From Mycolicibacter sp. MU0083 (GTDB lineage Bacteria; Actinomycetota; Actinomycetes; Mycobacteriales; Mycobacteriaceae), in contig NZ_OY726394.1 of assembly GCF_963378075.1 (NCBI RefSeq), positions 3,720,001 through 3,784,000 of the forward strand: a DNA stretch of 64,000 nucleotides. Direction: 5' to 3'. Below the pieces are notes generated by a model. That model worked only from the letters and a program-made list of their open reading frames with translations. It had not been told where the DNA came from and did no database searches. Both the position numbers and the translations under genes were made by a program. This document shows, piece after piece, positions 37,154 to 45,514 of the stretch. The number at the start of each line of letters is the position of its first letter. Position 1 is the first letter of the stretch.

Positions 37154-38683
37154 ACAGCCGCGGTCGAAGGTTCCCTCACCGGAGTCGATAGCGCGGTTGA
37201 CCGAGCGCTTCGAGCGGCACTACCCGTCGGTGACACCCGAGTCCGCGGCATTGGTGGATCGGGTCGTCGCGGCGACGCGGGCGGAGAACCGGGCCGCGGC
37301 AGCCCAGTTGGTGGCGATCGGGGAACTGTTCGCCCTGCGGTTGAGTCGCTGCCGGGAGACCGAGGAGTGGGCGGTGGACACCGAAGCCGCGGTCGCCGCG
37401 GAGGTGGCCGCAGCGTTGCGGATCGGCCAGGGCCTGGCCGCGAGCCGACTGCGCTACGCCCGGGCGATGCGCGAGGACCTACCGCAAATCGGCGCGGTGT
37501 TCGCCGCCGGTGATATCGACATGCGACTGTTCCAGACCATCGTCTACCGCACCGCGTTGATCACCGACCGGCAGATCCTGGCCGCCGTGGATGCCCAGTT
37601 GGCGGTGCAGGTGCCCCGCTGGCCGTCGCTGACCATGCGCCGACTGGCCGGCAAGATCGACAAGATCGTGGCCAAAGCCGACGCCGATGCGGTACGCCGA
37701 CGCAGAGACCGCCAGGCCGAACGTGAGATCGGGTTCGGCGACTACGTCGAAGGGGCCTTTCGGAGATCTGGGGCAGCTTGTTCAGCACCGATGCCCGCGC
37801 TGTGGAGAAGGCCCTCGACGCCCTGGCGGCCACCGTCTGCGAGCACGACCCCCGCACCCGCGAGCAACGTCGCGCCGACGCGATGGGGGCGCTGGCCGTG
37901 CGTGCGGACCGGTTGGGCTGCCGCTGCGGCCGGGAGGACTGCACGGCCGCCGGGGCCCCGAGGGTATCGCCGGTGGTCATTCATGTGATCGCCGAGCAGG
38001 TCACCGTCGACGGCACCGGCGTCACCCCCGGTTCGCTGGTCGGTGTCGATGGGCTGGTTCCGCCGGAGTTGATCGCCGACCTGGCCAAGACCGCCAAGCT
38101 GGTGCCGCTGGTCCATCCCGCCGACACCCCGCCCGAACCCGGCTACGTGCCCTCCAAAGCCCTCGCCGAATTCGTCCGCTGCCGGGATCTGACGTGTCGC
38201 TGGCCGGGCTGTGACCGGCCGGCATTCGACTGCGACATCGACCACACGATTCCCTACGGCGAGGGCGGCCCCACCCATGCCTCGAACCTGAAATGTTATT
38301 GCCGCACACACCATCTGGTGAAGACGTTCTGGGGTTGGCGCGATCGGCAACTGCCCGACGGCACCGTCATCCTCACCGCCCCGTCCGGGCAGACCTATGT
38401 CAGCACCCCGGGCAGTTCCCTGCTCTTCCCGCACCTGTGCGCGCCCACCGCAGGCCTCACGCCTCTGCAACGCCGCACCGATGACCGCTGCAGCGACCGT
38501 GCGGCGATGATGCCCCGCCGCCGACGCACCCGCACCCGGGACCGCGCCGCCCGCATCACCGCCGAACGCAATCACAACCGCCAGGCCCGCCAGATTCGAC
38601 AGGGGCGCAGCGACGCCGCGTGGGAACCCTGGACCAACCCGTTGCCGGCCGACTACCACGACAACGACCCACCGCCGTTCTGA
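37146..38683 (+). pseudogene. DUF222/HNH (13E12 family) gene broken by a single-base frameshift
   Basis: The first part (from 37146) reads as a normal DUF222 N-terminus (SIARLTERFERHYPSVTPESAALVDRVVAATRAENRAAAAQLV) up to GDYVEGAF near 37760. The rest of the family sequence continues in another frame: EIWGSLFSTDARAVEKALDALAATVCEHDP from 37763, through the HNH domain (CRWPGCDRPAFDCDIDHTIPYGEGG, then CYCRTHHLVK), ending at 38683. One missing base between about 37758 and 37762 restores AFTEIWGSL. The lesion could be real decay or a sequencing error. The rest of the gene is undamaged, so the event is recent. Promoter and SOS-like box are intact. Confidence 0.85.
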
Positions 38684-38689
38684 CGGCGC

Positions 38690-39286
38690 TCAGCTCTGAT
38701 AGACCCGCGGGTCCAGGGTGCCGATGTAGGGCAGGTCGCGGTAGCGCTCGATGTAGTCCAGGCCGTAGCCCACCACGAATTCGTTCGGGACGTCAAAGCC
38801 CACATAGGCGATGTCGACGTCGGCGCGCGCGGCATCGGGCTTGCGCAGCAGCGTGCAGACCCGCAGGGAGCGGGGCCGACGGGTCGCCAGGTTGCGCAGC
38901 AGCCACGACAGGGTCAAACCGGAGTCGACGATGTCCTCGACGATGAGCACGTCGCGGTCACTGATGTCACGGTCGAGATCCTTGAGGATGCGCACCACGC
39001 CCGACGACGAGGTGGACGAGCCGTAGGAGCTGACCGCCATGAACTCGAACTGGGTGGGCAGCGGAATCGCCCGGGCCAGGTCGGTGACGAACAGCACCGC
39101 ACCCTTGAGCACGGTGATCAGCAGCAGGTCGTCGTTGTCGGCACGGTCGTCGGCGTAGTCGGCGGCGATCTGCGCCCCGAGTTCGGCGGTGCGGGCCCGG
39201 ATCGTCTCTTCGGTCAGCAGAACCGATTTGATGTCCCCCGCGTACAACTCGGGTCCTTGCCCCGACGAGATCGCAGCCACCCGCAC
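38690..39286 (-). CDS. hpt: hypoxanthine-guanine phosphoribosyltransferase
   Basis: Purine salvage enzyme making IMP and GMP from PRPP. Core motifs: ITVLKGAVLFVTDLARAI, FMAVSSYGSSTSSSGVVRILKDLD, the PRPP loop VLIVEDIVDSGLTLSWLL, and YVGFDVPNEFVVGYGLDYIERYRDLPYIGTLDPRVYQ. The start is uncertain: GTG at 39286 (198 residues) or 39280; the frame opens at 39316. tilS ends 58 bases upstream on the same strand. Only six bases separate its stop from the DUF222 pseudogene end. Confidence 0.95.
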   Translation of the reverse strand: MRVAAISSGQGPELYAGDIKSVLLTEETIRARTAELGAQIAADYADDRADNDDLLLITVLKGAVLFVTDLARAIPLPTQFEFMAVSSYGSSTSSSGVVRILKDLDRDISDRDVLIVEDIVDSGLTLSWLLRNLATRRPRSLRVCTLLRKPDAARADVDIAYVGFDVPNEFVVGYGLDYIERYRDLPYIGTLDPRVYQS

Positions 39287-39344
39287 AGCGTGCCATGCCC
39301 GTCGGCCGACAACCAACTGCAGCGGGCAATGTCACGCCGGATGC

Positions 39345-40316
39345 TCAGACCGGCTCGCGGCGCAGCCGCAGCAGGCCGTCGCCGCGCACCGCGAACAACC
39401 GCTCACCGCGCAGATCCGACCCGACCGCCACCCCACCCTGCCCGCGCCACGCGGTGACCAGCCGCTCCACCGCCCGGATCTGCAGGTCGGTCAGGCCGCG
39501 TCCGCCCCCGTGGAGCAGCCAGCGCCGGATAACCGCGCGGCGCACCGGCCCCGGCAATGCCGTCAGGGCGGCCGCGTCCAGTGCCTGGGCGTCCGCACCG
39601 GCGGTCGCACCCGGCCGGGCCTGCTCGGCCAGGTCGTCGATGAGCTCGGCGTTCTCCCGCAGTGCGATCGCGGTGCGGGACAGGGCCTGCGCCACCCCGC
39701 CGCCGAGGACGTCCTCGAGCAGCGGCAGCACTTCGGTGCGGAGCCGTACCCGGGTGAAACGGGCGTCGTCGTTGTGCGGGTCGTGCCAGGGGGTGAGTCC
39801 CAGCTCGGTGCAGGCGTCGCGGGTCGCCGCACGCCGAATCTCCAGCAGCGGGCGGCACCACGGCGGGTCGTACGGCCGCATCCCGGCCATGGAGCGGGCA
39901 CCGGACCCGCGGCCGAGCCCCAGCAGCACCGTCTCGGCCTGATCGTCGAGGGTGTGCCCCAGCAGGACCGGGGCGCCGGCGCGGGCATCGGCCAGCGCGG
40001 CGTAGCGGGCGGTGCGCGCCGCCGCTTCCGGTCCGCCGCGCACTCCGACGGTCACCGGGATGACTCGGGCCTCGACGCAGCCCAGCTCCAGCGCCCGGCT
40101 GCGGGCGTCCGCGGCGACCTGCGCCGACCCGGCCTGCAGACCGTGGTCGACGATCAGCGCCGTGGTGGGGCGCAGTCCGGCCGCGGCGGCGGTCAGCGCC
40201 AGCGAGTCCGGCCCGCCCGACAGCGCCACCGCCCAACTGTCGCCGCCGGCCAGGTACCGCCCGGCGAACGTCGCCAGTGCGGCACGCAAGGCCGCTACAG
40301 CACCCGGTCGATCCAT
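39345..40316 (-). CDS. tilS: tRNA(Ile)-lysidine synthase
   Basis: Modifies the wobble cytidine of tRNA-Ile(CAU) to lysidine, changing its identity. The 323-residue product has the PP-loop SGGPDSLAL, VDHGLQAGSAQVAADARSRALELGC, LLGHTLDDQAETVLLGLGRGSG and RPLLEIRRAATRDACTELGLTPWHDPHNDD. Length equals M. tuberculosis TilS. ATG at 40316 overlaps the upstream metalloprotease gene by 22 bases, so the start is inside that gene's 3' end. Partner of hpt in many actinobacteria. Confidence 0.95.
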   Translation of the reverse strand: MDRPGAVAALRAALATFAGRYLAGGDSWAVALSGGPDSLALTAAAAGLRPTTALIVDHGLQAGSAQVAADARSRALELGCVEARVIPVTVGVRGGPEAAARTARYAALADARAGAPVLLGHTLDDQAETVLLGLGRGSGARSMAGMRPYDPPWCRPLLEIRRAATRDACTELGLTPWHDPHNDDARFTRVRLRTEVLPLLEDVLGGGVAQALSRTAIALRENAELIDDLAEQARPGATAGADAQALDAAALTALPGPVRRAVIRRWLLHGGGRGLTDLQIRAVERLVTAWRGQGGVAVGSDLRGERLFAVRGDGLLRLRREPV

Positions 40317-41338
40317 GCCTGCGGCTCTTCGATCTCGGCGGGCAGCGGCAGGGTCTGCGGACCCGACCAGACCGCGTTGAACCGGTCCATGCCCACCCGG
40401 TCGACGACGGCGTCGACGAAGGCCTTGCCGCGGGTGTACTGGCTGAGCTTGGCGTCGAGGCCCAGCAGTGCGCGCATCAGCCGTTGCAGCGGCGGCTGGC
40501 TGCGCTGCCGTCGTTCCTCGAAGCGGCTGCGGATGGTCGCCACCGACGGCACCGCCGCCGGCCCCACCGCGTCCATCACGTGGTCGGCGTGGCCCTCGAG
40601 CAGCGTGCCCAGCACCAGCAGCCGATCCAGCGCGATCCGCTGCTCTTCGGGCTGCACCGCGCGCACCAACCCGAGGATGCCGGCGGGGCCCGTGGCCTTG
40701 TCGGTGTCGCGGCCGCGCAGGTGATCGGCGAGCCGGCCCACCGCCTCGGTGAGGTCGGGGGCGGTGTCGCCGGTCAGCACCGCCAGCGCGTCGGACATGT
40801 AGGCGGCCAGCCACGGGTTGACGCTGAACTGCACGCGATGGGTCACCTCGTGCAGGCACACCCACAGCCGGAAGTCGGCCGGGGTGACCCGCAGCTGCCG
40901 CTCCACGGCCACCACATTGGGGTAGACCAGCAGCAGGCGCCCCGCCGTCCCGTCGTCGTCGGCGCAGAACGGGTCGTACTGGCCGAGGATGCCCGAGGAG
41001 ACGAAGGCCAGCACCGCGCCGGTCTGCGCGCCGGTCAGCCGGCCGGTGAGGAAACCGGCGGAGCGGTCCGTGCCGCCCATCATCAGCCGCATCGAATCCG
41101 CTGCGGCGGCGATCCACTGCCGACGGTCGACTACCCGCGCTTCGGGAACCGGCCCGTCGGCGCCCAGCCCGGTGACCTCGCGGACCAGGGGCTCGGCCGC
41201 ACGGGCACCGGTGTGCAGTTCGTCGATGACCTGCCGGCGGGTGTAATCGGTCATCGGCGGCGCCGGGCGGGCCAGCCAACCGCCGACCGAGGCGGCGAAC
41301 CCCCAGTCCACCGCGTTGCCGACGCCGGATTCGCTCAT
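40295..41338 (-). CDS. zincin-like metallohydrolase, DUF2342 family (Rv3626c-like)
   Basis: Predicted zinc-dependent hydrolase of 347 residues. HEVTHRVQF provides the HExxH zinc motif within CLHEVTHRVQFSVNPWLAAYM; a downstream GTLLEGHADHVMDAVG has the family's second conserved acidic/His element. Coenzyme F420 biosynthesis-associated annotation is sometimes attached to this family, without proof that I know. Of two ATGs, the one at 41338 overlaps the carboxypeptidase stop exactly (ATGA), so I chose it over 41344. No signal peptide. It overlaps tilS by 22 bases. Confidence 0.88.
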   Translation of the reverse strand: MSESGVGNAVDWGFAASVGGWLARPAPPMTDYTRRQVIDELHTGARAAEPLVREVTGLGADGPVPEARVVDRRQWIAAAADSMRLMMGGTDRSAGFLTGRLTGAQTGAVLAFVSSGILGQYDPFCADDDGTAGRLLLVYPNVVAVERQLRVTPADFRLWVCLHEVTHRVQFSVNPWLAAYMSDALAVLTGDTAPDLTEAVGRLADHLRGRDTDKATGPAGILGLVRAVQPEEQRIALDRLLVLGTLLEGHADHVMDAVGPAAVPSVATIRSRFEERRQRSQPPLQRLMRALLGLDAKLSQYTRGKAFVDAVVDRVGMDRFNAVWSGPQTLPLPAEIEEPQAWIDRVL

Positions 41339-42708
41339 CTGCATCCGCAGGTGCGCAGCACCGATGCCAGCGAATCGATCGCGATCCGCCCGGTGGGCCC
41401 GGCGTCGTTGGAGATGAACGCGAACGTCAGCACCCGGTTGTCACGGTCGGTGACGACGCCGGCCAATGCGTTGGTGCGGGTCAGGGAACCGGTTTTGGCG
41501 CGCAGCCAGCCGGCGGCACCTCGCCCCGTCCGGGGGTTGAGGAAACGCTCGGACAGCGTGCCGCTGCCGCCGGCCACCGGCAGCATGTCCAGCAGCGGGC
41601 GCAGCTCGGGCAGGTCGGGGCCGGCGGCCGCCTGCACCACCGAATCGAGGTTGCGGGCTGAGAGCCGGTCGTCGTTGGACAGCCCGCTGGAGTCGAACAG
41701 GGTGGCTCCGGTGAGCGAGATATGCGCGGTGGCCAGCCGATTGGTCACCGCATCGACCGCACCGGCGAACGATCGGGGCCGGCCCATGGCCGCGGCCACC
41801 TCACGCCCGATGCATTCGGCCATCACGTTGTCGGACGCGTTCATCATCTCGCCGAGCCGAACCACCAGCGGCGCCGACCGCACCGCGGCCAACTCGCGCC
41901 CGGTCACCGAGGAGGTCGTGATGCTCACCTGCTCGGAGTCGACGCCGAGCGCCTCGGCCAGCGCCCGCCCGGCGTCCAGCGCGGGCGTCGGCGAACGCCG
42001 GGATTCGACGGTGGTCGGCTGTACCCGGCCGCCGTCGACCATCACCGCCTCGATCGGCGCGATGTCGCCGCCCTCGATGTCCTCGGCGTCCCAACCGGGC
42101 GCCATGGTGGGGCCGGTGAACGCCGACACATCGACCTGTACCTCGGTGACGTCGGCCCCGCTGCGCCGAACCTGCTCGGCAAGATCGGTGATGCGCGCCG
42201 CCTCGCGATACCAGGTGTCCTGACCGACTTCGGCGGTCGACAGCGTCGGGTCTCCGCCGCCGACGAGCACCACCACCCCGGGCCGGTCACCGGCCGTCAC
42301 CCGGGTGGTGACCCGGTCGCCCGGGTCGAGTGCCAGCAGTGCGGCCGCCGCGGTGAGCACCTTGTTGGTCGAGGCCGGCTGCATCGGCAGGTCTTCCTGC
42401 TGCGTCCAGAGCGCCTTACCGGTCAATGCGTCGGTGACCCGGCCGGTGAGCCGCCCCAGGTTCGGGTCGGCCAGCGCGCCGGCCAGCGCGGCCGCCATCG
42501 CGGAACCGGTCGGCATCGGGGCGTCGTCGGAGACCGGCACCACTCCCGGGGCGGCGACGGCCACCGGCACCGGGGGCACCACGTGCGCGCCCGCCCCGGA
42601 CCGGTCCGGCAGCACCACCGCCACCACCACCGCGATCGCGGCCACCGCCATGACCGCCGCGGCGATGCCCAGGTGGTTGGTGGAATGTCGCCACCGAGTG
42701 GGGTCCAT
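41335..42708 (-). CDS. D-alanyl-D-alanine carboxypeptidase, PBP4 (DacB) type
   Basis: Peptidoglycan-trimming penicillin-binding protein of 457 residues, equivalent to Rv3627c. An N-terminal signal anchor (residues about 13-33) exports it. Active-site motifs of the PBP4 family are intact: SxxK as STNK in MQPASTNKVLTAAAALL, SxN as SDN in MMNASDNVMAECIGREVA, and KTG in RAKTGSLTRTNALAG. ALWTQQEDLPMQ and FDSSGLSNDDRLSARNL are typical. It diverges from ppa and is translationally coupled to the zincin gene. Confidence 0.93.
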   Translation of the reverse strand: MDPTRWRHSTNHLGIAAAVMAVAAIAVVVAVVLPDRSGAGAHVVPPVPVAVAAPGVVPVSDDAPMPTGSAMAAALAGALADPNLGRLTGRVTDALTGKALWTQQEDLPMQPASTNKVLTAAAALLALDPGDRVTTRVTAGDRPGVVVLVGGGDPTLSTAEVGQDTWYREAARITDLAEQVRRSGADVTEVQVDVSAFTGPTMAPGWDAEDIEGGDIAPIEAVMVDGGRVQPTTVESRRSPTPALDAGRALAEALGVDSEQVSITTSSVTGRELAAVRSAPLVVRLGEMMNASDNVMAECIGREVAAAMGRPRSFAGAVDAVTNRLATAHISLTGATLFDSSGLSNDDRLSARNLDSVVQAAAGPDLPELRPLLDMLPVAGGSGTLSERFLNPRTGRGAAGWLRAKTGSLTRTNALAGVVTDRDNRVLTFAFISNDAGPTGRIAIDSLASVLRTCGCR

Positions 42709-42776
42709 GTCTCTCCTGCCTTCTCAGGCGCAATTGTGCCCGACGGGCGGATTCCTGTTATTGGTCCGGGCCGCTC

Positions 42777-42782
42777 TACACT
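42777..42782 (+). promoter_or_regulatory. -10 element of ppa
   Basis: TACACT fits TANNNT and ends six bases before the GTG of ppa at 42789; leaderless transcript expected. Confidence 0.5.
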
Positions 42783-42788
42783 GGCCCG

Positions 42789-43277
42789 GTGCAATTCGAC
42801 GTGACCATCGAAATCCCCAAGGGCCAGCGCAACAAGTACGAGGTCGACCACGCCACCGGGCGGGTCAAGCTCGACCGCTACCTGTACACGCCGATGGGCT
42901 ACCCCGCCGACTACGGCTTCATCGAGGACACCCTCGGCGAGGACGGCGACCCGCTGGACGCGATGGTGCTGCTGCCGCAGTCGGTGTTCCCCGGTGTGCT
43001 GGTGGAGGCGCGTCCGGTCGGGATGTTCCAGATGACCGACGAAGCCGGTGGCGACGCCAAGGTGCTGTGCGTGCCGGCCGGTGACCACCGCTGGGACCAC
43101 ATCCAGGAGATCACCGACGTGCCCGCGCACGAACTGGACGCGATCAAGCACTTCTTCGTGCACTACAAGGACCTGGAGCCCGGCAAGTTCGTCAAGGCCG
43201 CCGACTGGGTGGACCGCGCCGAGGCCGAGGCCGAGATCACCCGGTCGATCGAGCGGTTCAAGACCTCCGGTCACTGA
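42789..43277 (+). CDS. ppa: inorganic pyrophosphatase
   Basis: Soluble family I pyrophosphatase, 162 residues, the same length as M. tuberculosis Ppa. Signatures: IEIPKGQRNKYEVDHATGRVKLDRYL, PADYGFIEDTLGEDGDPLDAMVL with the Mg-binding Asp residues, and HRWDHIQEITDVPAHELDAIKHFFVHYKDLE. GTG start without a ribosome binding site, following a -10 box at leaderless distance. Its last 20 bases overlap the convergent TetR gene. Confidence 0.97.
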   Translation: MQFDVTIEIPKGQRNKYEVDHATGRVKLDRYLYTPMGYPADYGFIEDTLGEDGDPLDAMVLLPQSVFPGVLVEARPVGMFQMTDEAGGDAKVLCVPAGDHRWDHIQEITDVPAHELDAIKHFFVHYKDLEPGKFVKAADWVDRAEAEAEITRSIERFKTSGH

Positions 43278-43953
43278 GCCCGCTGGCGAGCACGTCCAGC
43301 AGCAGGTCGAGCTGGACGTCGAACAGCGCGCGCGGCACCGTCAGCGTGTCCGCGCCGTATCCGCCGAAGACTTCCAGGCTGACCGCACCCACCAGGCCGG
43401 ACCAGAACAGGAAGCACTTCGCCACGACGACGTCGTCGCCGGTGAAGCCGAATTCGGCCCGGACCCGGCCGAAATCGTCGGCCAGCGGTTGCGCCACCCC
43501 CGCATTCGATGCCGGGACCGCGCCCGCCTCGATGCCCGCCGCGACGGCGTCGAACAGCGCACCGACGACCCGGGTTCCCGGCGCCACGGTCCGCTCGGGC
43601 GGGGCGTGATAGCCGGGCACCGGGCTGCCGTACAGCAGGGCCCAGCCGGCGGGCTCCCCCAGCGCCCAGTCCCGCACCGCGTGGGCGATCGCCCGGATGT
43701 CGGCGTCCCAGGCCGCCGGGGTCCGGGCCGCGTCGACGACGTCGGCCAGCCTGGAGTAGGCGTCGACCAGCAGCAGGGTGAGCAGTTCGTCGCGGTCGGC
43801 CACGTAGCGGTAGACCGCCGAGGACACCAGGCCCACGTCGCGGGCGACGGCGCGCAGGGACAGCCCGGCGGCGCCATCGGTGCGCAGATGCCGGCGCCCG
43901 ACCTCGATGATCTGCGCTTCGATGCGTGCCCGTGACTCCTGGCGTTTTCCCAT
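43258..43953 (-). CDS. TetR/AcrR-family regulator
   Basis: Predicted repressor of 231 residues. N-terminal helix-turn-helix about residues 9-60 (ARIEAQIIEVGRRHLRTDGAAGLSLRAVARDVGLVSSAVYRYVADRDELLT); the C-terminal ligand domain is of the WHG-like type (ALGEPAGWALLYGSPVPGYHAP, then KCFLFWSGLVGAVSLEVFGGY). It diverges from a deazaflavin-type oxidoreductase gene across 67 bases containing the palindrome AGAGCACTGCTCT, so it probably controls that gene and itself. ATG at 43953 chosen. Equivalent position has Rv3629c, a membrane protein, in M. tuberculosis. Confidence 0.85.
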   Translation of the reverse strand: MGKRQESRARIEAQIIEVGRRHLRTDGAAGLSLRAVARDVGLVSSAVYRYVADRDELLTLLLVDAYSRLADVVDAARTPAAWDADIRAIAHAVRDWALGEPAGWALLYGSPVPGYHAPPERTVAPGTRVVGALFDAVAAGIEAGAVPASNAGVAQPLADDFGRVRAEFGFTGDDVVVAKCFLFWSGLVGAVSLEVFGGYGADTLTVPRALFDVQLDLLLDVLASGLSDRRS

Positions 43954-43974
43954 CCCACGAGTCTGACAGATTCG

Positions 43975-43987
43975 AGAGCACTGCTCT
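43975..43987. promoter_or_regulatory. palindromic operator for the TetR-family regulator
   Basis: AGAGCA-C-TGCTCT is a perfect 13-base palindrome in the 67-base gap between the divergent TetR and oxidoreductase genes, 21 bases before one start and 33 before the other. It has the size and symmetry of a TetR half-site pair. Confidence 0.6.
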
Positions 43988-44020
43988 TGTTTTGCGTCTC
44001 GCGGTGTGTCACGATCAACC

Positions 44021-44458
44021 ATGGCCACCGGATACGACCGCCCGAACACCGCCGCCCGCTTCGCCAACACGCTGATCCGCACGCTGGCCGAGGCGGGCAT
44101 CAGCATCGCCGGCACTCGCGCGATCGCGGTGCGCGGCCGCAAGAGCGGCAAGCAGCGCCGGGCGGTGATCAACCTGCTGACCGTCGACGGGGTGGACTAC
44201 CTGGTGGCACCGCGGGGCGACACCGAATGGGTGCGCAACGTCCGCGCGGCCGGGCAACTCGAGATCGGTCCGCGATGGCACCGGCGACCGGCCCGGGCCA
44301 TCGAAGTCGCCGACGCCGACAAACCGGAGGTGCTGCGGCGGTATCTGCAGCGGTGGTACTGGCAGGTCAAGGGTTACGTCGCGGGCCTGACGCCGGATTC
44401 CGGTGACGCGGAACTGCGCGACGCGGCGTCCTCGATCCCGGTGTTCTCACTGCGCTGA
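44021..44458 (+). CDS. deazaflavin-dependent nitroreductase family protein (Ddn-like)
   Basis: Split beta-barrel flavin/deazaflavin oxidoreductase of 145 residues, in the family of Ddn. Signatures: AVRGRKSGKQRRAVINLLTVDGVDYLVAPRGDTEWVRNVRAAGQLEI, the F420 phosphate-binding region, and VFSLR end. It probably uses F420H2; the physiological substrate is unknown. The ATG at 44021 was preferred to the GTG at 44006. Divergent from a TetR gene and likely regulated by it. Its last 12 bases overlap the convergent terC. Confidence 0.85.
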   Translation: MATGYDRPNTAARFANTLIRTLAEAGISIAGTRAIAVRGRKSGKQRRAVINLLTVDGVDYLVAPRGDTEWVRNVRAAGQLEIGPRWHRRPARAIEVADADKPEVLRRYLQRWYWQVKGYVAGLTPDSGDAELRDAASSIPVFSLR

Positions 44459-45439
44459 GGACGCCCCGCGGGTGCGGTACAGGCTGGCGACCGTGGTGGC
44501 CGCCAGCACCGTCACCACCACCGCCAGGCTGACCGGGGTGGGGATCTCCGGGACGTTGAGGCCGCGGCCGGAGTTGATAAACCACACCTCGTTGATGCGC
44601 AGCGCGTGCAACACCATCCGCACCCCGATGAACCCCAGGATCACGGCCAGCCCCTTGGACAGGTACACCAGCCGGTTCAGCATCTGCCCGAGGATGAAGA
44701 ACAGCTGCCGCAGGCCCATCAGGGCGAACACGTTGGCGGTGAACACCAGATAGGGCTGGCGGGTCAGCCCGTAGATGGCCGGGATGGAATCCATCGCGAA
44801 CACCAGGTCGGTGGTGCCCAGCGCCAGCGCCACCAGGAACATCGGCGTGATGGCCCAGGCCCCGGCGCGGTCGCGGACGAAGAACCGCACCCCGGTCTGC
44901 CAGCCGGTGGTGGCCTTGAGGTGGGTGCGGGCGAAGCGCACCACCGCGTTGTTGCCGCCCTCGCTCTCCCCGTCACCGGTGGGATCGTCGTGGCGCAGCA
45001 GCTTGAACGCGGTGTAGGCCATGAACGCGCCGAACACGTAGAACGTCCAGGACAGCCGCTGGACGGCGACCCCGCCCAGCGCGATGAACACCGACCGGAA
45101 CGCCAGCGCCATGATGATGCCGACGAACAGCGCCTCCTGCCGGTACTGCTTGGGGACGCCGAAGCTGTTCATGATGATCACGAACACGAACAGGTTGTCC
45201 ACCGACAGGCTGTACTCGGTCAGCCAGCCGGCGTAGAACTGCATCCCGTATTTCGCGCCGTGGAAGCTCCACACCCAGATGCCGAACGCGACCGCCAGGC
45301 CGATGTAGCAGGACAGCCGGGTGACGACTTCGCGCATCGACGGCTCGTGCACGCGGCGGGCGACCAGGAACAGATCGAACCCGAGTACCGCGCTCAACCC
45401 GGCGAACGTCAGCAGCCATTCCAACAGCGACGGATCCAA
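44447..45439 (-). CDS. TerC-family membrane protein (Alx-like)
   Basis: Integral membrane protein of 330 residues with about eight TM segments. Family motifs: YAGWLTEYSLSVDNLFVFVIIMNSFGVP and ALALGTTDLVFAMDSIPAIYGLT, which carry the acidic membrane residues thought to bind metal. TerC/Alx proteins are implicated in manganese export and metal loading of secreted enzymes. Translation starts at a TTG at 45439 with a good GGAGGG seven bases before it. No riboswitch-like leader is visible; the only one in the window precedes the P-type ATPase 7 kb away. Divergent from the flippase gene (75 bases). Confidence 0.92.
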   Translation of the reverse strand: MDPSLLEWLLTFAGLSAVLGFDLFLVARRVHEPSMREVVTRLSCYIGLAVAFGIWVWSFHGAKYGMQFYAGWLTEYSLSVDNLFVFVIIMNSFGVPKQYRQEALFVGIIMALAFRSVFIALGGVAVQRLSWTFYVFGAFMAYTAFKLLRHDDPTGDGESEGGNNAVVRFARTHLKATTGWQTGVRFFVRDRAGAWAITPMFLVALALGTTDLVFAMDSIPAIYGLTRQPYLVFTANVFALMGLRQLFFILGQMLNRLVYLSKGLAVILGFIGVRMVLHALRINEVWFINSGRGLNVPEIPTPVSLAVVVTVLAATTVASLYRTRGASSAQ

Positions 45440-45501
45440 CGGTGGCCCTCCGGTCGTCGAGTCGGTTCAGCGGGACGTCCGACCGTACCTCGCGGGGCGC
45501 T

Positions 45502-45507
45502 TAGTAT
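45502..45507 (+). promoter_or_regulatory. -10 element of the flippase gene
   Basis: TAGTAT fits TANNNT and ends seven bases before the GTG at 45515; leaderless transcript expected. Confidence 0.45.
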
Positions 45508-45514
45508 TTTCGCC

